Shown here one piece after another: positions 25,695 to 33,569 of a stretch of 64,000 bases of DNA. How positions within the stretch are numbered: the first letter of the stretch is position 1; each line of letters begins with the position of its first letter. This stretch comes from Nocardia jejuensis NBRC 103114 (GTDB taxonomy: Bacteria; Actinomycetota; Actinomycetes; Mycobacteriales; Mycobacteriaceae), in contig NZ_BDBU01000018.1 of NCBI RefSeq assembly GCF_001613145.1, positions 309,980-373,979 of the forward strand. Direction: 5' to 3'. Under the pieces are notes generated by a model. That model was not told the DNA's origin. It was given only the letters and a program-made list of their open reading frames with translations, and did not search any database. A program made the position numbers and the translations under genes.

Positions 25695-27304
25695 GATGCG
25701 GTCGGAGGCCGTGGCGGCAGCACGGGCTGATCGCGTTCGAGGAAAGCGCATTCCACGATCCATCCATCGCCCTGCGGCAATACCCGGTGCGGCCCGTGAT
25801 CGATCGGCGCGGCGGTCGCGAATGCCGCCGAGGTATCGCACATCGACAGATCGATCAGCACCCCGCCGCCCGCTCGCACCGCGGTCGACACGGCCAGCGC
25901 CGCACTCATTCCGGTCAGCGGATCGGCGATCGCGTCACCACAGAACACGGGCTCCTCACCACACCACCCGACCAGCCCGCCCGCCGCCGCGGCGTCATCA
26001 CCGAACGCGACCCGCATCGGGTTGTCCCGCCCATATCCGGTGAGACTCAACCACACCCGCCCGGGCCGATGCGCGAGCTCCTGCGGAGCGAGCCCGAGTT
26101 GCGCCAGCGCGCGCGGCCGAGACGCCTCGATCACCACATCCGCCGCCTCGATCAGCCCCGCCAACTCGCTCCGGCCGGCGGCGGACCGGAAGTCGACAGA
26201 GCGGAACTCGTGTCCCTCGTGCAGGTAGCCGAACAACTCCGGGCTTCCCGCCCGCGCGCCGTCGGGCCGATGCGTACTCTCCACCTTCACGACCCGGGCT
26301 CCCGCCGCCCCGAGCAGCCGCGCACACAGCGGTCCCGCCCACAGCGACGACAGATCGACCACCAGGCAGTCCCGCAGCGTCGCCGCCGGATCCACTTCGG
26401 CGATGCGGGACGACCTCCACGGCAGAGTATTTCGCTCCCCGAACGGCGAATCCGCACCTGGCCTCGACGGCACGGCGAACCGTCGCCGGGAGGCGAACTC
26501 GATACCGGCGAGTGGTGGCACCACCACTCGCCGGTGTGCCGGGGGTTCTCCGGCAGGGGTCTGCCTCGGCGACGTGGTTCGAGAGTCGGTCGACGGCGAT
26601 GTCGGGGAAGTGAGTATTCGTGACCTCGGCGGTACGGCGGCCGCGGGCACACCGAGCAACTGGGCACGCTCGGCGAGGGCCTGCGCCGGCCAACGCCGTG
26701 CCTCGGACATCAGCGATGCCCACGCGTCCGCTCGCGCAGCGGTGCCGAGCATCGCCGGAACCGCGTCGAAATCCTCCGGCCGGGACAGCGTCATCGCACA
26801 CCAGCCGTCCTTGGTCCGGAGCAACCTGCTCGCCCCGCCCGGCGAGCGCCTGCCGTCTCTGACGTTCCCAGACCACCCGGCCCGCCCGAATACCGTCGTC
26901 GCCGGGTCGATCACCACGGGCGCTCCGACGTCTCCGGTCACACCGGCGATACCGCGCGCGACCGCGCGGATCATCTCGTAGGCCGATGCCGGCGACATCA
27001 GCGGCACGCCGTCCCGGTGCCCGGTGAGCGCCATGCCCCCCGAAGCCGCCCAGCTCAGGACCGGACATCCGTGATCGTCGCCCCGGTGCGGAATCGAGTT
27101 GACGGACGACGTCGCCGCCGATTCGAACGGGTGCACCGAGTCCACCGTCCGGGCTGTCCGCTGAGCATCGAACCCGTTGCGGGGCAGGGGAGCTTCGATC
27201 GTTCGGTCTGCCTCGCTGCTCACATCACGCATCGCGTTCGTGAGTCTGGCACGGGCATCGGTGTGGCGGAGGCGGTGCGGTGCAGTGTGTTTCGCATCAT
27301 TCAC
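25691..27304 (-). CDS. CaiB/BaiF-type CoA-transferase with apparently swapped halves
   Basis: A 537-residue protein. Its C-terminal half reads like the normal N-terminus of a class III CoA-transferase (VVDLSSLWAGPLCARLLGAAGARVVKVE, then RSVDFRS). The probable catalytic Asp is D436/D437 in FGDDAAAAGGLVG. The N-terminal half (SWAASGGMALTGHRDG..., KDGWCAMTL) looks like the part that usually comes after that Asp. The first ~65 residues look poorly structured. The GTG start at 27304 overlaps the hydratase stop (GTGA); a longer frame would run into the hydratase. Likely role: CoA transfer to or from a pathway acid. The half order needs alignment to confirm. Confidence 0.75.
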   Translation of the reverse strand: MNDAKHTAPHRLRHTDARARLTNAMRDVSSEADRTIEAPLPRNGFDAQRTARTVDSVHPFESAATSSVNSIPHRGDDHGCPVLSWAASGGMALTGHRDGVPLMSPASAYEMIRAVARGIAGVTGDVGAPVVIDPATTVFGRAGWSGNVRDGRRSPGGASRLLRTKDGWCAMTLSRPEDFDAVPAMLGTAARADAWASLMSEARRWPAQALAERAQLLGVPAAAVPPRSRILTSPTSPSTDSRTTSPRQTPAGEPPAHRRVVVPPLAGIEFASRRRFAVPSRPGADSPFGERNTLPWRSSRIAEVDPAATLRDCLVVDLSSLWAGPLCARLLGAAGARVVKVESTHRPDGARAGSPELFGYLHEGHEFRSVDFRSAAGRSELAGLIEAADVVIEASRPRALAQLGLAPQELAHRPGRVWLSLTGYGRDNPMRVAFGDDAAAAGGLVGWCGEEPVFCGDAIADPLTGMSAALAVSTAVRAGGGVLIDLSMCDTSAAFATAAPIDHGPHRVLPQGDGWIVECAFLERDQPVLPPRPPTAS

Positions 27305-28551
27305 TCCGTGGAGTCCGAGACGTCGTCGACAAGCCCCCACCGAAGTGCTTCGCCCACGGACAGCGGCGTTCCGGTCAGCATGAGCCACGCGGCGCGCCAC
27401 CGGCCGATTCGGCGCGGAACGCTGACAGTTCCGCCCGCGCCGGGAATCAGTCCCATGGCGACTTCCGGGAATCGGAACCAGCTGTCCGGCGAGGCGCAGA
27501 CACGACCGCCGAACGCGGCCATCTCGACTCCCGCGCCGATACACGCTCCGTGCACCCGCACGGTCGACCGGTCGGCAATCCGATCCAGCACCCGCCATGG
27601 TGCACGATCCAGCCGCACCAGGTACGCGGCGACAGGGTCGACGGCAGCGCCGAATTCCCTCAGATCGCCACCACTGCAGAAAGCCGGCCCCGCACCACGG
27701 AGTTCGACCGACTCGATATCCGCATCCGCCTCGGCCACGGTCAGCGCAGCGAGCAACTCTTCACGCATTCGAATACTCAGCGCATTTCGCCGCGCGGGAT
27801 TATTCAGCACGATCGAGAGGTGCGAACCCGCACGCCGTACCCCAACCATGTGGCCTTCCGGCGCCATTTCGCTTACTGGAATGGCGCTACCGGCCGCTGG
27901 TTCGCTGTCGACCAGTGGGTCGGTGCCGGTGGTGACGACGCTGTGCGGGAGCGGGCCGCGAACTGGAACGATATCGCCGCCCACGATCAGCTTTCCGCCC
28001 GCGGCAACACGTTGCCCGGCTGAATCTCGCTCGATCAGCCAGCGTTCGAATTCGTTGCCGCCCAGCAACATCGAGTAGGCCGCGGCCTCGGCGGCGAGCG
28101 CCGAGGTGATGCTCGCGCCGCCGCCGGTGCGACGCAGCAGGTGTCCGCAGGTCAGCGCGGTCTGAGGCGAACGAGCGACCGCGGCGGCAAGCTGAACGAG
28201 GGCCGCGTCGATATCGGGCACCGGCACAAGATGGCGTGGTGGATTCTCCGCGTGGAAGCCGGTGGGCGCCGGTGTTCGGGTGTCGGTGAGCGTCAGAGTG
28301 AGCGCGTCCAGCAAAAGGGAGAGGTCCGCAGTGGCCGTGTGCCGGAGCACACCCACGGTGAGCGGAAGGCATTCGTGCAGAACCGCGGCCGCGCGCGCGA
28401 TGGTTGCGGGGTCGGACGCTGCCAGGTGATCGAGTTCGATTATCAGCAGCGGCGATTCGGGAACACCGGCGGAGGAGAGTTCCAAACCCGCGTGCAGCAA
28501 CTGTGCGCGGATCGCTTCGACCTGGTCGGATCCCGTCGCGTGCGTGAACAT
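27301..28551 (-). CDS. enoyl-CoA hydratase/isomerase with an extra N-terminal half
   Basis: A 416-residue protein whose last ~215 residues form a standard crotonase domain: FCSGGDLREFG and HGACIGAGVEMAAFGG give the oxyanion hole, FPEVAMGLIPGAGGTVSVP the catalytic Glu. The first ~200 residues look like a decayed second crotonase-like unit (LLIIELDHL, LTCGHLLRRTGG, AAEAAAYSML...FERWLIER) without catalytic residues. The ATG at 28551 has AGAGGAGG before it. The operator pair at 28597-28633 lies upstream. Likely hydration of an enoyl-CoA, with the N-terminal half structural. Confidence 0.82.
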   Translation of the reverse strand: MFTHATGSDQVEAIRAQLLHAGLELSSAGVPESPLLIIELDHLAASDPATIARAAAVLHECLPLTVGVLRHTATADLSLLLDALTLTLTDTRTPAPTGFHAENPPRHLVPVPDIDAALVQLAAAVARSPQTALTCGHLLRRTGGGASITSALAAEAAAYSMLLGGNEFERWLIERDSAGQRVAAGGKLIVGGDIVPVRGPLPHSVVTTGTDPLVDSEPAAGSAIPVSEMAPEGHMVGVRRAGSHLSIVLNNPARRNALSIRMREELLAALTVAEADADIESVELRGAGPAFCSGGDLREFGAAVDPVAAYLVRLDRAPWRVLDRIADRSTVRVHGACIGAGVEMAAFGGRVCASPDSWFRFPEVAMGLIPGAGGTVSVPRRIGRWRAAWLMLTGTPLSVGEALRWGLVDDVSDSTE

Positions 28552-28596
28552 CGGCGGGACCTCCTCTGACCGCTGGGCCGGTTGTCGATTCACGGT

Positions 28597-28633
28597 GAGA
28601 ATTATGTTTGCTGATTGGGAGAGCTATGTTATC
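28597..28633. promoter_or_regulatory. putative tandem TetR-type operator upstream of the hydratase/CoA-transferase/amidohydrolase operon
   Basis: GAGAATTATGTTTGC (28597-28611) and GAGAGCTATGTTATC (28619-28633) have centres 22 bp apart, each with a weak fit (8-9 of 12) to GAGAAT-N3-ATTCTC. The spacing identical to stronger sites and the place just upstream of the operon on the minus strand support the call. Confidence 0.4.
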
Positions 28634-28661
28634 GCGACGCTGTTCCACTGGGAAGGGGTAG

Positions 28662-29321
28662 TCATTCGCGCTGTGAAACCCCACGCGAGCACAGATTCCA
28701 CACCTCGTCCGCGGAGATCGCGTGCGGCCCGTTGCGGTCGGGATTGCCGGGGGACTGGGCGGTGAACATGACCGTTTGCATGACCAGGGCCGCCATGCGA
28801 CGCGGTGTGATGTCCGGGCGCACATCGCCGGTGGCTTGGGCCTGGGTCATGAGATCGGTGAACAGTGCCAGCAATCCGGCATGTGCGATCTTGACCTGCG
28901 CGGGATGGGTGGCCAGCAGCTGTGGTGCGAAGTCGGTGAACAGGGGACGCCGGGTTTCGGGATCCGGTCGGCAGCGCTCGAACAGCAGCTCGACGGCGAT
29001 TCGCAGGCGGTCCAAAGGTTCCGCCGTGTCCGCGGTGTCGGCTCGGATCTGCTCCGCGGACTGATTGAGGGCGTCTTCGAAGAGTGCCAGCAGCAATTCG
29101 TGTTTGCCGTCGAACTGGAGGTAGAAGCTGCGCAGAGACTGGCGGGAACGGTCGACGACCTCCTGGACGGTGAGGTCGGTGGTGCCCTTTTCGTTGATTA
29201 TCGCGCGGGCGGCATCGAGGAAGCGTTGAACACGTACCTCGGCGCGCAGTTTGGCGGTGCGCAGCGAGCGCTCGACGGCCCGCTGTTTCCAGGCCGGCTC
29301 GTCGGTTGGACTGGTGGTCAC
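28662..29321 (-). CDS. TetR family transcriptional regulator
   Basis: A 219-residue TetR-like protein. After a basic N-terminal tail (KQRAVERSLRTAKLRAEVRVQRFLDAARAI) comes the HTH LTVQEVVDRSRQSLRSFYLQFDGKHELLLALF near residues 49-82, with recognition helix SRQSLRSFYLQF. A helical effector domain follows. GTG start with GGAGGAG about ten bases upstream. It is divergent from the hydratase at 29432 and two copies of the GAGA-type palindrome fill the gap, so it probably controls its own promoter. It and MftR are the two candidates for reading this motif throughout the window. Confidence 0.87.
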   Translation of the reverse strand: MTTSPTDEPAWKQRAVERSLRTAKLRAEVRVQRFLDAARAIINEKGTTDLTVQEVVDRSRQSLRSFYLQFDGKHELLLALFEDALNQSAEQIRADTADTAEPLDRLRIAVELLFERCRPDPETRRPLFTDFAPQLLATHPAQVKIAHAGLLALFTDLMTQAQATGDVRPDITPRRMAALVMQTVMFTAQSPGNPDRNGPHAISADEVWNLCSRGVSQRE

Positions 29322-29344
29322 GGTCGCTTCGCTCCTCCACCTAT

Positions 29345-29381
29345 GAGATCCTAGATTTCGTAATGAGAGAATCTAATTCTC
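29345..29381. promoter_or_regulatory. putative tandem TetR operator between the TetR gene and a hydratase
   Basis: GAGATCCTAGATTTC (29345-29359) and GAGAATCTAATTCTC (29367-29381) have centres 22 bp apart. The second has perfect six-base arms; the first is itself an imperfect palindrome. They lie within 60 bp of the TetR start and 50 bp of the hydratase start, suited to control both directions. Confidence 0.7.
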
Positions 29382-29431
29382 CGATTGTTGCACACGGCCA
29401 CGGTCCCGGACCGGCCTATGAGGAGCTCCCG

Positions 29432-30220
29432 ATGAATATTCGCTACGAGGTCGCGGACAAGGTAGCGACGATTACGCTCGATCGCCCCGAGGTGGCCAAT
29501 GCCCAGAATGCGGCACTGCTGGACGAGCTCGATGCCGCCTGGCAGCGCGCCGCGTACGACGACGACGTCGCCGTCATTCTGCTGCGCGCCGAGGGCAAGC
29601 ACTTCTCCTCCGGTCACGATATGAAGGGCGACAGCTCCGCGCCCCGGCCGGACAAGATCACCCTGGATCTGCTCTACAACATCGAATCCCGCCGCTACCT
29701 GGAGTATTCGCTGCGCTGGCGGAATGTGCCCAAGCCCTCCATCGCCGCGGTGCAGGGCCGGTGCATCGCGGGCGGGCTGCTGCTGTGCTGGCCGTGCGAT
29801 CTGATCATCGCCGCCGACGACGCGCAGTTCTCCGACCCGGTGGTGCTCATGGGCATCGGCGGTGTCGAATACCACGGGCACACCTGGGAACTCGGGCCGC
29901 GCAAGGCAAAGGAGATGCTGTTCACGGGTCGGTCCGTGAGCGGCGCCGAGGCCGAGCGGTTCGGGATGGTGAACAAGGTGGTGCCGCGCGCGGAACTCGA
30001 TGCCGAGGCGCTCGCGCTGGCACACGAGATCGCGAGGATGCCCACCTTCGGACTGCGCCAGGCCAAGCGCGCGGTGAATCAGACGCTCGATGTCCAGGGC
30101 TTCTACGCCGCGATCCAGTCGGTGTTCGACATCCACCAGACCGGACACGGAAACGCGTTGAGCGTCAACGGCTTTCCGATCCTGGTTGATCTGGAGCGGA
30201 TGAAGGAATCCAACCGCTGA
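29432..30220 (+). CDS. enoyl-CoA hydratase/isomerase family protein
   Basis: A 262-residue crotonase-fold protein: FSSGHDMKG and QGRCIAGGLLLCWPCD form the oxyanion hole, and ARMPTFGLRQAKRAVNQ is in the C-terminal helices. The second catalytic region reads LMGIGGVEYHGHTWELG rather than the usual E...PGxGG, so the reaction may be non-standard (isomerase, hydrolase or hydratase of a branched enoyl-CoA). ATG at 29432 with AGGAG upstream; the same frame is open earlier but lies in the operator region. It stands alone between the TetR gene and a convergent operon. Confidence 0.86.
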   Translation: MNIRYEVADKVATITLDRPEVANAQNAALLDELDAAWQRAAYDDDVAVILLRAEGKHFSSGHDMKGDSSAPRPDKITLDLLYNIESRRYLEYSLRWRNVPKPSIAAVQGRCIAGGLLLCWPCDLIIAADDAQFSDPVVLMGIGGVEYHGHTWELGPRKAKEMLFTGRSVSGAEAERFGMVNKVVPRAELDAEALALAHEIARMPTFGLRQAKRAVNQTLDVQGFYAAIQSVFDIHQTGHGNALSVNGFPILVDLERMKESNR

Positions 30221-30229
30221 GGGGCCCGC

Positions 30230-30254
30230 GGTCCGGGTCGCCGAGACCCGGACC
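30230..30254. terminator. perfect hairpin between convergent genes
   Basis: GGTCCGGGTC and GACCCGGACC form a perfect 10-bp stem with a five-base loop (GCCGA). It fills the 36-bp gap between the hydratase and the convergent dehydrogenase. No T-run, so termination strength is uncertain, but the position fits a shared terminator. Confidence 0.6.
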
Positions 30255-30256
30255 GG

Positions 30257-31612
30257 TCAGCGTCCGCGTTTGACCTGCGTGAACGGCACGTCCCGGTCGG
30301 CGGCGAACTCGCGCGGCATGCCCAGCAGGCGTTCGCTGATGATGTTGCGGGACATTTCTGTACTGCCGCCGGCCAGGCTCCACGCGGCGCGGAACAGGTA
30401 GTCCAGGCCGATACGATGCTCCGGATCGTGCGCACCCGCGGTGGCGGCCGCGGCTCCGGCGATCTTGACCGCCGTATCCGCCTGCAGCGACGCGTTCTCG
30501 GCGCTGAACACCCGCACGAGCGAACCGGCTGTCGGGGGCATCTCGCCCGTCGCTATCGCCTGCGAGACATGGGCGATGAGCTGATCGCGGACGATGCTGC
30601 GGGCTCGTGCCGCCCCGATGTCCTCGCGCACCCGGGGATCCTGGAGCCCGCCCACCGCGCGCGCCAGCTCGACGAGCGCCGTGACGTCGCCGCCCAGATG
30701 CGGCCGCGCGCCGCTGGTGTAGGGCGAGGTGCCCCCGACCGCGGCACGCTCGTGATTCAGCAGTCGCTGGGTGGCGGCCCACCCGCCGTCCACGGTGCCC
30801 AGCACCGCATCGGCGGGGAGCCGCACGTCGTCGAAGAACTCTTGGCAGAACTCGGTGGACCCGGTGACCTGTTTGATCCGCTGGATCGTCACGCCGGGCG
30901 CGTGGCACGGCACCAGGAACAGCGTCAGCCCATTGTGTTTGGGGACATCCCAATTCGTGCGCGCCAGACACAGGCCGTAGTCGGAGCCGTACGCGCCGGA
31001 ACTCCAGATTTTGGAGCCGTTGAGCAGCCATTCCTCCCCGTCGCGGTCCGCGCGGGTGGTGAGACCGGCCAGATCCGAGCCGCCGCGCGGTTCGGAGAGG
31101 AACTGCGAGAGGATCTCCCGCCCGCGCAGGACCGCCGGCAGGTGGGCCAGTTTCTGCTCCTCGGTGCCCAGATCCAGGATGGTGGCCGCGCAGATCGCCA
31201 GCGTCGGCACATTGAGCACCAGCGGCATCTCGTAGCCGAGCGACTCCTCGGTGAAGGCACGCTGATGGGCGGGCGTGAGCCCTTGCCCACCATAGGCTTT
31301 CGGGAAACAGATCCCCGCGAAGCCGCCGTCGTACAGCAGCCCCTGGATCTCGCGAGCGCGCTCCCAGATCGCGTCGTCGTCCGCGCCGGTATAGGCCTTG
31401 GTCGTGGGCGCGAGAGTGTCCTTCAGCCAGCGCCGCGCCCGCTCACGGAACCCCTCGACGGATTCGATGACAGCATTCGGACCCTCACTCTCGGAGCCCC
31501 CGGCGGTGGGTCCTCCGCTGCCGCTTGCCGGACTCCCGATCTCCGGGGTCCGATCGTCCGTGGTGCCCATTGCGTCCGTGGTGTCCGTGGTCTCGTTGTC
31601 GATGGCGCTCAT
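30257..31612 (-). CDS. acyl-CoA dehydrogenase, alpha-type partner of a heteromeric pair
   Basis: A 451-residue acyl-CoA dehydrogenase with an unusual low-complexity N-terminal tail (about 45 residues rich in Thr, Asp, Gly, Ser and Glu) before the helical domain. The FAD region reads FLSEPRGGSDLAG; the C-terminus has GGSTEMSRNIISERLLGMP, the form found in active subunits of the FadE families acting on steroid-like CoAs. The start overlaps the stop of the next dehydrogenase (ATGA), which argues for an alpha2beta2 complex. Last gene of the minus operon. Confidence 0.88.
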   Translation of the reverse strand: MSAIDNETTDTTDAMGTTDDRTPEIGSPASGSGGPTAGGSESEGPNAVIESVEGFRERARRWLKDTLAPTTKAYTGADDDAIWERAREIQGLLYDGGFAGICFPKAYGGQGLTPAHQRAFTEESLGYEMPLVLNVPTLAICAATILDLGTEEQKLAHLPAVLRGREILSQFLSEPRGGSDLAGLTTRADRDGEEWLLNGSKIWSSGAYGSDYGLCLARTNWDVPKHNGLTLFLVPCHAPGVTIQRIKQVTGSTEFCQEFFDDVRLPADAVLGTVDGGWAATQRLLNHERAAVGGTSPYTSGARPHLGGDVTALVELARAVGGLQDPRVREDIGAARARSIVRDQLIAHVSQAIATGEMPPTAGSLVRVFSAENASLQADTAVKIAGAAAATAGAHDPEHRIGLDYLFRAAWSLAGGSTEMSRNIISERLLGMPREFAADRDVPFTQVKRGR

Positions 31613-32739
31613 GCGGCGGTCTGCTCCAGGAATTCGGTGATGCGGCGGTACTGCTCCTCGGGCGTTCCGTACAGCGACCGTCCGAGGGTGACGCGCCGCA
31701 GGTACAGGTGCAGGTCGTGTTCCCAGGTGACCCCGATCCCGCCGTGCAGCTGCACACAGTCCTGCACGATGGCCGGGGTGCGTTCTCCGACATAGGCTTT
31801 CGCGACGGCGGCGCATTCCGGTGCGGAATCCGCGCCTTCGTCCCATGCCGCGGCCGCGGCCCACGCGGTCGCGCGGCAGGCCTCGAGCCAGGTCTTGTTG
31901 TCGGCCATCCGATGCTTGAGCGCCTGATAGGACGCCAGCGGCCGGCCGAAGGTGTACCGGTCGAACATCCACGCCACGGTGGCGTCGAAGGCACGATCGG
32001 TCGCGCCGACCATCTCGGCGGCGGTCAGGGTCGAGGCGACCTGCAGCTGCGCTCGGGCGGTCGCGGCGGCCTCCGGACCCCGCTGCACCACGGCGGCCGA
32101 ACCGACGGACACATCGACGAATTCGACACTCGCCGTGGTTCGCACGAGATCGAGGGTCCAGGTCTCGGTGACGCTCACCCCCGGTGCGCTCGCGGGAATC
32201 AACAGCTGCACCGGTCCGTCCGGATCGTGCGCGGTGACCAGGAACAGATCGGCGTCGCGGCCGTACTCGACACGATCCTTGATCCCGTTCAGCCGGAAGC
32301 CTTCTCCGTCAGGGACGGCCACACACCCGGGAGCATTCAGATCGAGGCCGTGCCCCGGCTCGTAAACAGCCCAGGTGGCGATGGAGGCACCCGCCACGAT
32401 GCCCGCGATCGCCTCGGCGAACCGCTCGCCGGCGCGCGCCAACCCGGCGAGCACGGCGCTGGTCGAGGCGAACGGACCGGGCGCACACGCCCTGCCGAAT
32501 TCGCCGGAGAGTCCGGCGAGTTCGGACAGCGGCCGACCGGAAACACTCCCGCCGCCGAGGCTTTCGGGCACCAGCGGAGCGGTCCACCCGAGTTCGGCCC
32601 CGCGCCGCCACCATTCGCGATCGAGGCCGTGCGTGCTCTCGCCGAGCGCCCGCACGGTACCGAGTGGAACGGTGTCCGCGAGGAAATCCCGGGTGGTCTC
32701 CTGGAAGAGCCGCTGATCGGGGGTGAGTACGAGGTTCAT
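31609..32739 (-). CDS. acyl-CoA dehydrogenase, beta-type partner of a heteromeric pair
   Basis: A 376-residue acyl-CoA-dehydrogenase-like protein. It has the fold markers (LTPDQRLFQETTRDFLAD, FGRPLASYQALKHRMAD, QLHGGIGVTWEHDLHLYLRR) but ends in LGRSLYGTPEEQYRRI and lacks the EMxRNII-type base region and a canonical FAD-side TEPGxGSD motif in its middle domain. That fits the non-catalytic or half-site subunit of heterotetrameric FadE enzymes. GGAGG before the ATG at 32739; overlaps its partner by 4 nt. Confidence 0.86.
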   Translation of the reverse strand: MNLVLTPDQRLFQETTRDFLADTVPLGTVRALGESTHGLDREWWRRGAELGWTAPLVPESLGGGSVSGRPLSELAGLSGEFGRACAPGPFASTSAVLAGLARAGERFAEAIAGIVAGASIATWAVYEPGHGLDLNAPGCVAVPDGEGFRLNGIKDRVEYGRDADLFLVTAHDPDGPVQLLIPASAPGVSVTETWTLDLVRTTASVEFVDVSVGSAAVVQRGPEAAATARAQLQVASTLTAAEMVGATDRAFDATVAWMFDRYTFGRPLASYQALKHRMADNKTWLEACRATAWAAAAAWDEGADSAPECAAVAKAYVGERTPAIVQDCVQLHGGIGVTWEHDLHLYLRRVTLGRSLYGTPEEQYRRITEFLEQTAA

Positions 32740-32791
32740 GGATGCGGTGTCCTCCGAAAGCGCTGAGCGACTGGTCGATTCGGCTGGGTGG

Positions 32792-33547
32792 TCAGGCGGC
32801 GGACCAGGCGGCATCGACCGGGACTATCGCGCCGTTCACGAACGACGCGGCGTCCGAGGCGAGAAAGACCGCAACCTCGGCCATCTGCTCGGGCAGTGCC
32901 AGCGCCTGGGGGATCGCGATGATCGGCTGGTAGCGCTGCACGCCGACCGGGTCGAGTTTCGAGACGGCCTCGGCCAGACCGGTGAGAGTGGGACCGGGGA
33001 GAATGGCATTGCAGCGAATTCCCTTGTCGGCGTACGACCATGCGACATTGCGCGTGACTCCGACCACGCCGTGCTTGGAGGCGGTGTACGCGACCCCGGA
33101 GGCTCCGCCGCGGATTCCGGCCTCGGACGCGGTATTGACGATGGCCCCGCGTCCCCGCTCGAGCATGTGCGGGAGCACCGCCCGGGTCACCAGGAAGGTG
33201 CCGGTCAGATTCACCCGGATCACCCGATCCCACTCGGCCACGGACATCTCGGCGGGCAGCGCCATGGTGTCGATGATGCCCGCGTTGTTGCACAGCACGT
33301 CGATACGATCGAAGGCCGCTACGCCTCGGGCCACCAGCTGTTCCACGGAGTCCGCGTCGGCGATGTCCACTCGCACCGCGAGCGCGGCCGCACCGATGCT
33401 CGCCGCGGTCTTCTCCGCGCCGTCCGTATCCAGATCCGCCACCACCACCCGCGCGCCCTCGCGGGCGAAGGCGACCGCCATGGCCCGCCCGATCCCGGAT
33501 CCGGCACCGGTGACGATGACGACTCGATTCTCGAAACTGGTGTGCAC
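32792..33547 (-). CDS. SDR family oxidoreductase
   Basis: A 251-residue classical SDR: TGAGSGIG near residues 13-20, CNNAG, NTASEAG for the Ser, YTASK, and VNGAIVPVDAAWSAA at the end. The GTG start at 33547 has AAGGAAA upstream. It lies between the dehydrogenase pair and the DUF35-thiolase fusion, pointing to a 3-hydroxyacyl-CoA or side-chain alcohol dehydrogenase step. The N-terminal frame extends further but overlaps the fusion gene. Confidence 0.87.
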   Translation of the reverse strand: MHTSFENRVVIVTGAGSGIGRAMAVAFAREGARVVVADLDTDGAEKTAASIGAAALAVRVDIADADSVEQLVARGVAAFDRIDVLCNNAGIIDTMALPAEMSVAEWDRVIRVNLTGTFLVTRAVLPHMLERGRGAIVNTASEAGIRGGASGVAYTASKHGVVGVTRNVAWSYADKGIRCNAILPGPTLTGLAEAVSKLDPVGVQRYQPIIAIPQALALPEQMAEVAVFLASDAASFVNGAIVPVDAAWSAA

Positions 33548-33569
33548 GAGAGTTTCCTTTCCGACGGTG

